NCBI GenBank assembly: GCA_003049485.1
Contig: PYST01000144.1
Location: forward strand, 1 to 64,000
Source: Ophioceras dolichostomum
Lineage: Eukaryota > Ascomycota > Sordariomycetes > Magnaporthales > Ophioceraceae
Direction: 5' to 3'
DNA: 64,000 bases
Part shown: piece by piece, positions 1 to 12,351 of the stretch
How positions within the stretch are numbered: the stretch's first letter is position 1
Layout of the letters: the number at the start of each line of letters is the position of its first letter
Notes under the pieces: model-generated
What the model was told of the DNA's origin: nothing
Seen by the model: the letters and a program-made list of their open reading frames with translations, nothing else
The model's database searches: none
Program-made: the position numbers and the translations under genes

Positions 1-50
1 CCTCCCTCCTCCCTCCTCCCTCCTCCCTCATCCCTCATCCCCCCTCTCCG
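1..50. repeat. CCTCCCT pyrimidine microsatellite
   Basis: Imperfect tandem of a 7-base CCTCCCT-like unit at the left edge, with one strand almost purely pyrimidine. It may extend beyond the window. Confidence 0.7.
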
Positions 51-688
51 TCAGTTGTCCGCCATAATGCCTTTCAGATTCGAGAATGCGGAGGAAATTA
101 TCTGCGTCAAGTGATTGGTGGCTGATGGAGTTGAAGAGAGAGCGATGCCTCCGTGTTGAAATCTTGTGTGATCAATGCTCGTCGAGACGCCGACACCTCC
201 CTGTTCAAGCATCATGGATAGACCCAGAGGAAGTTAGCCAGCCACGCTGTGCAAGGACTTTAACCTTAAGCCAGCGAAACAGAAGGCACAACAAATCCAC
301 TACTGCAAATGCTGCTGCCGCTTCGGGTTGTCCGGAGTATATAGTGGTGTGTCTGCTTATGCCTTTCGCTTGTCCCGCTGCCCATCGTCAACCCACCGCC
401 GCGGGATTCCGGACGGCAGCATACCCTCCAGCTGGCATATTATATTATTGCCAAAGGTAGTGTGTGCGAGCTGGCCTTCACCCTCCTTTTTGATGTCTGC
501 CTACCTTTCTTCCCCCGTACGTACAACTTGATCTTTGTCATCACCTTCCTCATCTGCGACGCTTCGTTGCAGTCGCATGCCCATGCAGCTCGATTGTCCG
601 TCGACATTTCGCTCTCGATGAGATAGCGAGCGACGGCTCCCCTTTCTCCTCTTGCTGGTGGCTTCCATAGTTGGGAGGAGTTCGCGCG
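1..688. other. Upstream non-coding stretch with CT-rich microsatellite
   Basis: Bases 1-50 are a CCTCCCT-type pyrimidine microsatellite. The rest has no reading frame with convincing protein character; the open frames at 86-531 have random composition, unusual codon use and no start context. It probably contains the promoter and 5' leader of the gene that starts at 689. Confidence 0.5.
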
Positions 689-1510
689 ATGATGGCGGCG
701 GTGGGGGCCGCGTCCGGGACCAGTGGCGACGTCGGCAGCAGGCGGCGTTGTGGACTTCGCGACGTCGCGGCTAGACTTCTCACGACATCTCTTCTCATCG
801 CGCTCACCGCACCATCACTATGCCGCGCCGCCGAGTTCACGCGATCGTTCTCCGGCATCACCGAGGGGACGGGGCTATTGTTGATATGGGAGGAGATACC
901 GGCCGAGTACATGCCTCTGACCGTGTACGCACAGTTGCTCAACCGGACTGGCGACTACAATCGCGCCAACGTCTTCATGAGAAATCTTACATCGGGGCTC
1001 AACGGCACGTCATGGCTGTGGCAGAACATGCCGTCCCCGCTGCCGTACCTCAGCACCGGGCTGTACCAGGTCGAAGTGAAGCCCGAATTCGGCCTCCCAT
1101 CCTCCTCGGCCAACGCGACGGCACAGCCGCAGATATTCCCAAAATCGCCATACTTCGTCGTGTTGGACAGCAACACAGTCGGGTCGTCGGTAAGTCGATG
1201 CATGGCTCGTCTATCTATCTGTCTTCTGTAATTTGAGCTTCTTCATGCGAACGCACGCGGATGACACGCTGACGATGGGCTCTCTGGAACTATCCAGGGC
1301 GGCGGTGCGAGCAACCCAACTACCGCAACAGGGGGAGGAGGAGGTGGACCGAACAGCAAGACCGTCTCGATGGCCGTGGGTTTGGTCGTCGGCCTCGTTC
1401 TCCTCCTCATCGCCTGTGCCGTGGTTTGGTGGTGGCGGAGACGGTATAAACGGGCCAAGAAGAGGATCCAACAACAACGACTCGGGAAATTCGACGTTGT
1501 GATCTACTGA
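689..1510 (+). CDS. Predicted type I single-pass membrane protein, unknown function
   Basis: Two exons (689-1189, 1298-1510) joined by a GTAAGT..CAG intron give 237 residues. Two adjacent ATGs open the frame. A hydrophobic segment around residues 31-47 (TSLLIALTAPSLC) looks like a signal peptide behind a basic n-region. The lumenal part (about 48-165) carries several NxT/NxS sites and a Trp-rich core (LLIWEE, TSWLWQ) resembling the Ig-like fold of fungal Ser/Thr-rich, Kre9/Knh1-type surface proteins (PF10342), but I cannot confirm that family. A Gly/Thr linker follows, then a transmembrane helix (VGLVVGLVLLLIACAVVWWW) and a short basic tail. The exon 2 helix begins just after the splice and confirms the frame. 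Likely a cell-surface or secretory-pathway protein; no function assigned. Confidence 0.65.
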
Positions 1511-4500
1511 AAGAGCCTGCTATCGAGGGGGCTACATATACACAGACAGAAGGAGAAGAGAGAGACAGGCTGATGGCTGGAGAGTCACCGAAAGGGCAGC
1601 AACCCCTCTCGCCCTCACCCTGACGCGAGGGGCATGTCCTCGACATCTGTATGGGCACCCAACAATTTCCGGTCTCCCAGTCACCCGGCACTTCTCAGGC
1701 AACCGGAGTCTGTCGGGGTGTTCAAAAGGAAATACTCCATACAGAGGCTCCCATCAGCTAGCCGCCTCGCAGAGCCGCCGACAACTATTGCGTGGCGGAA
1801 GAGGAAGAGGAAGGTTAGCGCTCGCCCGGCAGATCTCCCACCCCCCTGACCGACATCATCACATCCCGCAGTATTCATACACTCGTTAGAATAACTGCGT
1901 TCGCAACTGACGCGTCTGGATATTAAAGAAGCCACGCGGCGATTTAATATACTGTGCGGTTACACACGGAGAGCCCGGCCGTCCAACCTCGAGCCTCGCC
2001 GGAGCCCACGTGTTGTGACAGGTCAGGTCCTTGAGATCCGTTGAGTCGTTGACGGACAACGATTGGCGGCCAACCGGGAGCAACGAAATACGGATACTGA
2101 TCAGACAAGCTTAGGTGGTGATTATTAGGCCAGACGCGAGGTGCGTAAGGCGTATCCGTGAAAGGGAGAAAGGGAAAGGAAGAACGGAGGGGACGGATGA
2201 TGTGAGTGGCGGAGCCACACCCAACTCGAACTTCAACGCATCATGATGGAAAACCCTCATTTCCCTCGCTTCCTCGATTTGTTGGGAATCAGTCATTGTT
2301 TGGTTACCGGTACAAGCTGAAAAAAAGCAGTCTGCTTAGTATATATGTACATATTTTAGAGAATTCCATGTCAGCATTTTGACTGCCCCCGAGATGCACT
2401 TCATTGTGGTGGAGGAGACAACCAGAACTTCAGAAGCCAGTGGTTGTTCGGAGGTGTGAGAGGGGGCAGCCATTTGAGAAGAGACTGGGAATATCGGCCA
2501 GATCGGGTTCATCGGCGAGGCTCTCAAGTATTCTCTCTAAAGTTCCCTCAGATCAGATTTGACATACACATATTATGTGCCGGTGTCCGTAGAGTGATCC
2601 TGTGGCTTCGGTGGGATTTGTGGTGGGCGGCTTACCACGAAGTCCTTGTGCTAATGCTACCACGGAAAGGAGATGTCATTTCGGCCGAGCAGCCTGCGCG
2701 ACCGTCTTTTTTTCTGTCACCCCCTATTTTTTTTGGTTCGCATTTCAGCACTGGATGCCACGGGACGAATACGCACACAAACAAAAATAAAAATAAAAAT
2801 TGAGGATAAAACATGAGAATAGTTGCAACAAATTCATCAAACGACCACTTAACAAGTCGACAGCCATTCCCTTGGTTCTCTCCACATGCTGATCAATACT
2901 AGGAAGAATATGTACCTAGTCCCCTGCTCTGATGTTGATCTCCCGTATTCCAGCGATTTGCCCCATGTTGAACAGAGATTTTTGAGCTTATTCCCTAAGA
3001 GGAACTCAGCGCGGTCATCACTCTCCCATCTTCCTCCTGCAAGGCACAGCGAGAAAATAATCTGCAAGACGCAGGAACGAGGGAGCAACAACAAAAAAAC
3101 ATCCGTCCGACCCTGCCACGCGACCGGCCCGGGAAGACCGGCGGGAAGAAAATGCAAGAGGACTCGTCACCGTGTCTTTTTTATCTCGCCTGGGGAAATT
3201 TGCATCGTGCATTTTTTTCGTTTTGCCATTTTTCAATATTTTTATCCCTCTCCATCCTCGAAGGATGCGGCCACATTTGGACAGGTCGCGAGCGCCAAGG
3301 GGAAATTTCTCTCTACATACCAAAAAGCTTCACGCGGGTTAGAAGAATGGGCAGGCATTGCCGAAGAAGGCAGTCCGCGTCGCCGGAAGAGTCGAGGCAA
3401 GTTCGATTCCCCACAAGAAGGACCCTCTCTCGTGCCTGCTGCAGTGCTCTGGAGTCTTTGGAATCGACCTCCTGCAGGAACAGAATTCAATGTTACATTA
3501 CTGGTCAGCACTGACATTCGTGCCTTAAACGGGCCAGTGCCATCCTTGGCCTTACGCTCTTGACGGCGAAGAGAGCCGCTCGAGTCCATCCACTTCATCG
3601 TCTCAGCCAATAAGATGGAGCGGCGTCAGAGCCCTCAGCGCAGGAGAGCCAATAGCCTCGAGGACTCGACCCCTATTCTCTCCATTCCCCTCCCCTGGGA
3701 TGGCATGCCACCACATCCATCACGAACTTTTGGTTGTGTGGTTGTGGGTGGGCGGGTGAGTGATGACTGGACGGCTCAAGGTCAGGACTGCCATTCGACT
3801 GGCGCCCAGAGAGCAAGGGCAAAAGCGCAGCTGCTGACTGAGGCCGGACACATACCCAATTATACGTACCCATCTTGAGCTTGCGGAGGCCAGCACCACC
3901 CCTGAGATGGACCCCGATTATTTGGAATGGTCAGCCAATGGCGGAGGAGACGGTGTACCATTTTCCCTTCTCGGTCGAGTGACCCGGACATCAGCAAGCG
4001 GCATGACTGCTTGGCCTCCGCTGTGTTCGTGTTGTGGAGATCGTGAATCCTCCCGATCAGTCACGGTTGGGTCGTTCACTCACTCACCCCAGCGCCCTGC
4101 CACGCCTGCCTTCCCTCTCCCTTCTCCCCTGAAGTCTCGTGGGACTAACCCAGAAAAGGCGGGCGCAGGGTTGCATGACTGGATGAAAGAAAGAGGGAAA
4201 ATACCATGCCACCATGGAAAGCTGAGGAACCCGGTAGGAAACCCGGTAGGGAGCCAGGTAGGTCATGCAGCCCAACGACTGGCTGTGGCGCTGGCACTGG
4301 CAGGGTGGCGGCCGATGTGAGGGCATCAAAACCCCCGAGGCTGCCCACCCACCTTGAGGTGGTGTCCCTTCTCCTTCCTCTCCTTCACGCTTCACTCACC
4401 CGTCAACTCCGGCGTCTGGTTTTGTTGCCTCTCCCCAGCAACAATCCCCTCCCCTCCCCCAGAGCACCTCGTTGTTGCTCGTCCTCTGACGTATCGCACG

Positions 4501-4589
4501 TCTAAGTCATTCGTTGAAACCCCCTTTCACCCCATACATTCGTTTAATAGAATATAATACATCTTCTTAGTCGAAGAACCCAACACATA
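1511..4589. other. Intergenic, no supported gene (3.1 kb)
   Basis: Several open frames exist (for example 2886-3563 and 3907-4320) but they overlap others of similar length on both strands, lack family resemblance and have random composition. The stretch contains T- and C-rich tracts near 2706-2740 and 3175-3260. The last few hundred bases should hold the promoter of the GH16 gene. I see no RNA gene or mobile element. Confidence 0.5.
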
Positions 4590-7269
4590 ATGTCTCCATC
4601 CCTCGTTTCCCTCGGCGCGGCCTTTCTGGCCTGTGCCTCGGCCGTCACGGCCCAGAAGTCCTACCAGGTTGAAGAGTCTTACGACTCCTCCAACTTCTTT
4701 GACAAGTGGAACTTCTTTGTGGTATGTTTCATACATAACTAGCTGGGATATCTCGTCCCTCACCCATCGTGAAGACCACTAACTCATCGTTGAACAGAGC
4801 CGTTTCGACACGGGAAACTACAATGATGTCGATCCTACCTCAGGCTTCGTTAACTACCGTAGCAAGGCCGATGCTCAGAGCCTCAAGCTCATCCAGACCT
4901 CGGGAGACCAGGTGACTATTGGCGTGGACTCCAAGACAACTCTCAGCGCCACGGGCAAGGGCCGCAACACGGTCCGGCTGGAGAGTATCAGCACATACAA
5001 CAAGGGCCTGTTCATCGCAGACTTCACTCATTTCCCCAAGCCTGTGTGTGGTTCGTGGCCGGGCTTCTGGATGTTCGGTGCGCCCTGGCCCGAGAAGGGC
5101 GAGTTCGACATCTACGAGCAGTGGAACACGGCGGCCTACAACACCATCGCCCTGCACACCGACCACTCCTCCACCGTCGGCTCGTGCAAGCTGGTGTCGA
5201 GCTCATCCGCCATGAGCGGCACCGTCACGACTAGCAACTGCGACAACTACTTCAGCAACCCCCCGAACCAGTACCAGGGCCAGGGCTGCAACGTCCAGGA
5301 CAACAACGGCCAGTGGGGTTCGTCCACCGGCGGAGTCTACGCCATGGAGTGGACCAGCTCCAACATCTCGGTCTGGAGCTGGTCGCAGAACTCGGTGCCC
5401 TCCAACGTGAAGTCGGCCACGCCTAACCCGCGGACCTGGGGCAAGCCGTCGTTCTTCCTCGGCAGCTCCAGCTGCAACATCGACCAGGTGATGAAGGACC
5501 AGAAGTTGATCATCAACATCGCCTTCTGCGGTGTCACCGCCGGCAACTCGGACATCTGGGGCCAGACCTGCAAGTATTCGACCGGATACAGCTCCTGCAA
5601 CGCATACGTCGCCGGCAAGCCAGACAAGTTCTCCGATGTCTACTGGAAGATCCGCAGCATCAAGATATTCCAGTACAAGAACAAGCCTGTCACCACCACC
5701 ACCAGCACCACTACCAGCAAGACCTCGACAACGTCGAGCACGACAACGACGACGACGAGCACAACGTCTTCGACTTCGAGCACGTCTAGCACGTCCAGCA
5801 CGTCCAGCTCGACATCGAGCACTGAAACCACCTCAAGCACTACTTCCTCGAGCACCTCGAGCACGGAGACATCAAGCACCACATCGTCCTCGAGCACGGA
5901 GACTACGTCAACCACCGAAACCACGTCAAGCACCACTTGCACCGAGACTACATCAAGCGAGACTACATCAACCACGGAAAGTACATCATGCACCGAAACT
6001 ACGTCAAGCACAACGACGACTTCGGACGAGCCAACCACAACTTCCGAGACGACGTCCTCTACGTCCACTTCAACCACATGCACCGAGACTGAGACGACAA
6101 CCACTACTAGCTCCACAATGTGCAACCCGTCCCTCACCCTCGACTGCTACAGCACCACTTCCTCGAGCACGGAAACGACTTCGGACGAGCCAACCACAAC
6201 ATCCGAAACGACGTCCTCTACGTCTACTTCAACCACATGCACCGAGACTGAGCCGACAACTACTACTACTAGTACCGAAATGTGCAACCCGTCCACCACC
6301 AGCTGCCCCGCCCACACCACCACTACGGACGCTACGACCACGGACACTACAACTACTGGCGGAACCGCTACCACCGAGACTACTACGACCGGGGGCACTC
6401 TGACTACGGACACGACCACCTCGGAGACGGCTACGACTACCTCGTCTACTACGACTGACGACTGCGACACTGATGAGCCCACGTCGACTACGACGACCAG
6501 CGCAACTTCGACCACGGATGCTACCACCACCGACGGCACTTCGACCACGGACACCACCTCGACTGACGGCACTCTCACAACCGACACCACGACGGGAGGA
6601 ACGCAAACCACCGATGGCACCACCGCTACTACCACCACAGACGGCACCCAAACCACCTCTACGCCTAGCCCGACGACAACTACCACTAGCGGCACCTCTA
6701 TCACCAAGACCATCACCACCACCAAGGTCTACACCATCACGTCCTGCAAGCCCACCGTGACCAAGTGCCCCTACGGCCACGTGACCTCCGAGATCATTAT
6801 CACCACGACCGTCTGCCCCGGCGACGAGGCCGAGCCCACCGGTAAGGGTGGCCACGGCGGCGGTCACGGCGGCGGCCATGGCGGCGGCCACGACGACGAT
6901 GAGGATGACCACGAGGGCGGCCACGGCGGCCACGGCGGAGACCACGGCGGAGACCACCACGGCTGCACCGGCGCCAACTGCAGTCTCAGCAAGACCACCA
7001 CGCGCCACACCACCATCAGCAAGACGACGACCAAGTACACGCACCACGACACCTCGGCCACGCCCACGAGCACCGGCGGCGGCCATGGCAAGCCCACCGG
7101 CGGCAGCGGCGGCGAGTCGAAGCCCACCAGCGGCAAGTCGTCTTCTTCTTCTCCCCGTCCGTCGACCACCCCCGGCGGCGGCGCCGTCACCGTCAACGGC
7201 GGCAACCGCGCCGCGGCCAGCTTCGGGCTGGCGGCGCTTGGTGTTGTCGTTTTCTTCCTCGCGATGTAA
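4590..7269 (+). CDS. GPI-anchored GH16 endo-1,3(4)-beta-glucanase with Ser/Thr-rich stalk
   Basis: Two exons (4590-4721, 4798-7269), 867 residues. A cleavable signal peptide (about residues 1-22, ending TAQ) is followed by a GH16 domain to about residue 310. The GH16 active-site signature EFDIYE places the nucleophile, assisting Asp and acid/base at E146, D148 and E151. The family cleaves beta-1,3 and mixed-linkage glucans and remodels the fungal wall. Residues 310-660 are a Thr/Ser stalk, surely O-mannosylated, holding two near-identical Cys-containing modules. A conserved wall-protein block (VTSEIIITTTVCP) and a Gly/His/Asp-rich stretch come next. The extreme C-terminus is a small-residue site followed by a hydrophobic tail (FGLAALGVVVFFLAM), the usual GPI signal. 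So the enzyme is expected at the outer plasma membrane or covalently in the wall. The exact substrate within GH16 is not decided by sequence. Confidence 0.92.
6019..6290 (+). repeat. Duplicated Cys-bearing Ser/Thr module in the GH16 stalk
   Basis: Two copies of a roughly 110-base segment start at 6019 and 6178 (offset 159 bases, in frame). Each encodes TSDEPTTTSETTSST, then TTCTETE, then MCNP. The copies differ at a few synonymous and replacement positions, as expected of a recent in-frame duplication. Confidence 0.8.
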
Positions 7270-9356
7270 TAGTATTCCAACGAAACGAACGTTGAATGAT
7301 GAAGAGAACTGTTTGCCTTTTTCTTTTGTTTCTAGGATGGGGTGGTGGCGGCTCTTTTGTTGTCGTTGGCATCTACTGGTTTTGTAATTTCATGTTTTTG
7401 TATCTGGCATGGCATGCATGTCTGGGGGTGGTGGCATAGCATTGAAGGGAGAGGTGGTGCATGGATGTTGGACACCATACTATACCATATTAAAAAATTA
7501 GCATCTACGAAGGAATTCTATCTACGTAACGTTCAATACTCAATTCCTTCTTTGGATGTTATTTTTTTTTTCTTTCTGTGTTGTCTCGATGTCGATCGAT
7601 TGTTGATTGTGTTCTTGAAGAATGAATAATGGGGCCAAAAGCTTCCTGGTTCTCTCAAACCAGCGAGCGGAGAGGAGGACGGAACACTCATTGGCTTGCT
7701 TTAGGCAGGCTGAGCTGACCTACTAATCTCTCGAAGTCATGTAGACGACGCTGGTAAAGTGAGAGGAAACAGCCAAACACCGGCGACCATCCTACCAGCT
7801 AGCTGGCCAGCTGTTGGCCTCCATCCTCCCAGTGACGAGAGACTGGTCACCGGAACCCATGGTACACAGTAGACTTCGGGATGATTTTCGGATCCCTTGC
7901 TCCAATGGCCTTGTATTCGCGATGTTTTCTCTTTCCTTCCCCGCATATCCATTCCTTCTCAGTTAGGCATGAAGCGATGGAGCGTTTTGCTTGTCTCCCG
8001 CTCTGCCATATCACCCTCGTTCGCTGTTCGATCAGTCAATACACAACTTTATCCTTCGAATTGAACGATGAGGAGGGTATTCGGATTCCCTCTTGAGCGG
8101 CCTTGACCCCCCGATACCTGAGGTATCCAAGTAGGTACCTTAGTTGTCCTCGAGTTCGATGCTCCCGGGATGGATTGTCTCATCAAACACGTCACCACTA
8201 CCGTGGCCAGCTACTGCTTCCCTGCGTCATCAAACCTCCCACCCCAAAAGTTCCATGGTAAACATCTCCAAGTAAACATTCAACATCGCACGGACAGATC
8301 TAGGCTTCCAGTCTGGAAAAAATTAGGTAGGTACTGCAATCATAAAGGTCAAGGCTAGAAGAGTTTAGTAAACAGACGGCGTCCGGCGCCGTCCGCGCCG
8401 TCTCCGCCGTCTATAAGCCGCGCATTCACGAACGTGTGAGACCCCTGTTTGCTCGGCGGTATCTTCGCGAGGACCAGTCACTGTGCTGTCGCAAGTCTAT
8501 CAAGATGTCTCTGCATTGCTAAAGCTCTGCTCGGCACAGTGCCTGCGGCCACGTAAACCGCGTTTGACACGCAGGCAGGGTCGTTCGTTCTTGCTCATTT
8601 TCTCTCTCGCCATGACGGGCAGGTGAGGGCCGGACATGTCCGAAGGAGGAGGGTCGAAAGCGGCAGGCGCGCAAAAACACCGCACCCAGGGTGCTCCCTA
8701 GCGGTTCTCGACAACTCGACTCTTTTTCATTCTTTATCTTTCGTTCTCGACCTTCGAGTCGAGGTGTTTGGCCAAGCACTTGACGACGCGCTCCTTCATT
8801 CTCGTGTGTTTGTTACCACGTCTTTCCTGGGTTGAGCCATAGTCTCTATCTTTCAGCGAACATTATATATGGGCTCACTCGCGCTGTAGATGCGTTCCTT
8901 TCGCTCAGTTTTGGTTATCGCCAACTTCCAGCGTAGAGGTGCTTTCCACGAGGGACAGCATTAGAGGTGAGTCTATGATCCCCGAGTCTCGTTGCCTTAC
9001 CAGACCTCGCGACCGTACGCATTGGAGCTCTTGGATCTTGCTCTGCACGTCGAAAACTCAAGACTGACCACGGGCTAGGCCTGCTAAGGCCCATACTGCT
9101 GAAGCTCGAACTGCCAACCAGCAAACCCGGGACAAACACCGGATTATAGCGACTGTCCAGACGGTCGCCGACTCCTGGCAACGACAGCCAAACATCCAAG
9201 TCAAAATCTCTGGGCCGCCTCCTCCCATCGTCCCTGGCTCCATTCATGATCTTACAAAACCAGACCAGGTCTCTCGGCGGGAGCAGGAGGAAGAAGCCAA
9301 CCAAAGACCATTACCATCACTACGCACAACAAGAGCGGTTGAAGCCTTCGTCCAAA
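7270..9356. other. Intergenic, no supported gene (2.1 kb)
   Basis: Holds the 3' untranslated region of the GH16 gene (T-rich near 7560) and the promoter/leader of the gene at 9357. A near-copy of the palindrome TAGGTACCTA lies at 8132-8141. A GC-rich short repeat (GCCGTC-type) occurs near 8378-8412. A GTGAGT at 8967 could be the donor of a 5'-UTR intron. Confidence 0.45.
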
Positions 9357-10091
9357 ATGGGCCTGATACGCCTGATACGGTTCCTCATCCGAACATACTT
9401 CCAGATAGTCACCTTCCTCACGGTCAAGACCGTCATCCTGTTCTTCGGAATCCCGGCCTACGTGATCTCCTTCACCCTCGCGTACATGATCGCACGATCC
9501 GCGCACTTCGAGAGGATAATCCGCCACCGGCAGTACGAAGCTGCGACGGCCGCATCGGCGGCGGCAGCTAAGAACGCCCCGCCGCCGCCGTACGATAAAG
9601 TCGTTGGCAACGGCGGCCATGCGAACGGCAACGGCAGAGAACCCAATGGAAACGCGAACAGACATGGCTATACTCCCGAGAATGGCCCCGCTGGCAACGG
9701 CGCTGCCGCGGAGATCAACCACCCAATCAGCCACTGCCACCACTGCTGTCCGCTATGTCCGCCTCCTGCACCTGCACTTGCACCGGCGCCTCCTCCTCCT
9801 CCTCCACCACCTCGCTACGTGCCCGTGCCAGCGCCGCTGCCAACGCCGCCGCCGATCGGCAGCCACTACTACGCCGACTGGCCCCCGTCCCCGCCGCCGA
9901 CGCCGGGGCCGACCCCACCGGAATCTAGCGGGAAGTACAAGCTTAGCCTCGCCCGGAGAGCTCGGCTGCGGGCGGAGCTGGCCGAGCGGAGGAGTCAAGG
10001 TCGCCAGCCGCCGATACTGGTGTACAACGATTTGAAAGGCGGTGGTGGTGTGGTCCCAATGTTATTGCTTCACGACCCAGATCGGCAGTGA
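9357..10091 (+). CDS. Proline-rich membrane-anchored protein, unknown function
   Basis: Single exon of 244 residues from the ATG at 9357, chosen for its AAAATGG context directly before a basic-hydrophobic N-terminus; an in-frame ATG at 9246 would add 37 polar residues. Residues about 8-45 are strongly hydrophobic with interspersed Arg/Lys (FQIVTFLTVKTVILFFGIPA), giving one or two membrane segments. The rest is predicted disordered: an Ala run, PPPPYDK (a PPxY-type WW-domain ligand), Asn/Gly-rich sequence, a His/Cys cluster (HCHHCCPLC) and two polyproline tracts, then a basic C-terminal segment. This pattern suggests a small membrane-tethered scaffold or adaptor, but that is inference. No family recognised. 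Promoter and 5' leader may be spliced. Confidence 0.55.
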   Translation: MGLIRLIRFLIRTYFQIVTFLTVKTVILFFGIPAYVISFTLAYMIARSAHFERIIRHRQYEAATAASAAAAKNAPPPPYDKVVGNGGHANGNGREPNGNANRHGYTPENGPAGNGAAAEINHPISHCHHCCPLCPPPAPALAPAPPPPPPPPRYVPVPAPLPTPPPIGSHYYADWPPSPPPTPGPTPPESSGKYKLSLARRARLRAELAERRSQGRQPPILVYNDLKGGGGVVPMLLLHDPDRQ

Positions 10092-10954
10092 TCTAGAGCA
10101 GGTGGCGGCAGAGTGGCCAGTTGAGGAAGGAAGAGGGGAAAGCGAACGAGACGCCAAGCGAAGAACCAGAAGAGCTGCCACAACACAATGCCAGGGCTTG
10201 GCCGATATTTTCGTCCGATCATTTTTGACCCTGGCGAGATGATGATGCTTCCCAGGCAGAAGCTCATGAGGACCGCGGTGGATGGATGACGAGGAGGAAG
10301 GACATATAGCTATGCAGAATGCTGGACTGACACTATTTGAACGCAACCACCACATTCATTATTCATACAAACCAAAGCCAGCAGCAAGCGACGAGGACGG
10401 AGTTAACGGGGGGCCTTCAGTTGGGACTCGCTTCTTGTGCCTTTACTAAGTCAGCCTCGTCTTATCTCACAATACTTTAGCGACCGGAAGGAAAGGGGCA
10501 AGCCAGACTGTCCAGTCCAGTCCATTTCAGTCCATTTCAGTCCATTTCAGTCCATTTCAGTGCAGTTTTACTTCGCCTTTTGCTCTTCTAAAAAGTATGC
10601 CGTTTACAAAACCTTGACGTACCCAAATTACCCAGCCGAAGCTCAACACAAAGAGATAACAGAGAGCGGCATATCAGAGATAGGGGCTTACCCATTCCCT
10701 GACCCAGTAAAAAGCCAAGGATGACCACCTCCAGCTCCCGATCAGAAAGTTCGAACCGCAGCACACCAACCGACAGGGCGACCATGGGGTGCCAAAAGAT
10801 GATTGACATCAACAGCGCCGCCAACCCCAGCCTCACAGCAAAAAGCCTCCACCCATCAAGGACCTCTCTTTCATCCCTCATCGTCAGTTTTCCATCTCCG
10901 TCTCCATTCATCCTCTCCGCCTCCCTCGCCCAAAGAAGAAGACAAGACGAACCC
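10092..10954. other. Convergent intergenic region with a 10-base tandem repeat
   Basis: Lies between the 3' ends of the Pro-rich membrane protein gene and ERV41. Apart from the tandem repeat at 10521-10560 I see only untranslated sequence; the open frames here have no protein-like character. Confidence 0.5.
10521..10560. repeat. Four exact copies of TCCATTTCAG
   Basis: A perfect 10-base unit repeated four times, preceded by degenerate CCAGT copies from 10511. Short minisatellite in the convergent intergenic region. Confidence 0.9.
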
Positions 10955-12351
10955 CTACTCGTCATAAGCCGCCTTGTTCCCCAACACGCCATTCGAGCCC
11001 CCCCTGTTCCCTCTCCTCCTGCCTAGCACCTCCCTCACCCAGTCCGACATGGTGAAGCCCCAGTGGCCCGCCACCATGGCGCCGCTCAGGATGTTGATGA
11101 CCTTTATGAGGAACACGACGATCGTGTCGCGCGACTCCTCGACGTTCAGCAGGATGGGCTCGATGTCGTACTTGAAGAATATGCCCGGGATGGCCCGGTC
11201 GGAGATCTCGGCCGACTGCTCCGTGACCGCGTACTGGTTGGTGAAGATGGTCGAGTACCCGCCCGCGGCGGACGACTTGACGCTGTACACGGTCGGGACG
11301 ACGGAGAGGAAGTACTGGAACTTGTGGAAGTTCTTCTCGGCCTGGTTGACGGTCCGGTCGAGGGGGTTGACGAGTGACGGGTAGAACTCGCCGAAGGAGA
11401 ACTCGGAGATGATGTGGGAGAAGTTGAACGCTGTTACGGCTGTTAGTTAGCAAGAAGAAAGAAGAGAAACACCCTCTCCCTTCTCGTGTGAGACTGACTC
11501 CGTCAACTGACAGCAAGAGGAAGAAGAGGCACTCACCACTATGATCAAGATGATCCCCAAACTCCATATACCCATGCCCCCTCGCCGTGACATGGAAATC
11601 GCCCTGCACCTTATTCAAATCCATGCTGCCGAAAATGCGACAGCTATCGCCCTGCGCGCCCCAAAGCTTCGGCGTCTTCCCCCACCTCGCCCTCTTCTTC
11701 CCCAGCGCCACGATGTCGTGGATGTGCTCCTCCCCGAACCCTTCCTCGTGTCCACTACCGGATTCGACATGCGTGAACCCCTCCCCCGTGATCAGCCGGT
11801 TGTGCTCGTCCCTGCCCAACCTGTGCATCCCCTTGGCGTCGACCCACTGCGCCCAGTTGGTCTGGTCGCGCTTCAGCATCGACGCGGCCAGGATGCGGTC
11901 GCCCGCCGCGTCCTGCACGTTGATGTGCAGGTCGTCGCACTTCATCTTGACGACGACGTCGAGGTTGATCTGCATCGACCTGCCTACCCCTTTTTCGACG
12001 GCGAAGGTGTGCGTCTCGACGCCGCGCCACCACCGCGAGAGCTCGGACCATGTCAGGATCGCGGAGACGAGGAGCATGGCGACTGTCCATTTGCCGCCGC
12101 CTGAGGTGCGGGTTACGTATTGGGGTTTTGCTTTGGCTGTAGGTGTAAGAGTGAGAGTGTGTGCGTTAGTGGATTGGCGTTCCTGTGACTTTGTCCAAGG
12201 GAAGGAGGCAGAAAGGGAGTTTTAGGAAGGCCTGCGGGCTTGCGTCTCGGGAGCTATTGCACGTACGGAATGCGTCAAAGGCCTTGACTATGCCCCCCGA
12301 GGCGCCAAAGGCGTCCTCGTCCATCTGCACGTCGCTGTACCCGTTCATCAT
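10955..12351 (-). CDS. ERV41: Erv41, COPII vesicle / ER-Golgi cargo receptor subunit
   Basis: Three exons on the minus strand (12351-12267, 12136-11537, 11430-10955) encode 386 residues, close to yeast Erv41 and human ERGIC2. Both introns keep phase 1 across the joins. The protein begins with a short cytosolic tail (DAFGASGGIVKAFDAF), then a first transmembrane helix around MLLVSAILTWSELSRWW, a large lumenal domain with the family's KMKCDDLHINVQDAAGD and DFHVTARGHGYMEF blocks, and a second helix near the C-terminus (TIVVFLIKVINILSGAMV). Erv41 forms a heteromer with Erv46 and retrieves escaped ER proteins and packages cargo in COPII/COPI vesicles. No coding anomaly is seen. The gene is convergent with the Pro-rich membrane protein gene and divergent from the HET gene. 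Confidence 0.9.

Noticed and set aside
3320..3415. Possible tRNA from a GTTCGATTCC B-box-like string near 3399
   Set aside because: The T-arm has only two of five pairs and no matching acceptor stem lies about 70 bases upstream.
2886..3563. 225-codon plus-strand frame
   Set aside because: Random composition, several overlapping frames on both strands, no family or splice support.
5640..6725. Long minus-strand frames very rich in Val, Ser and Asp
   Set aside because: Complement of the ACC/ACT/AGC codon repeats in the GH16 stalk; no independent protein character.
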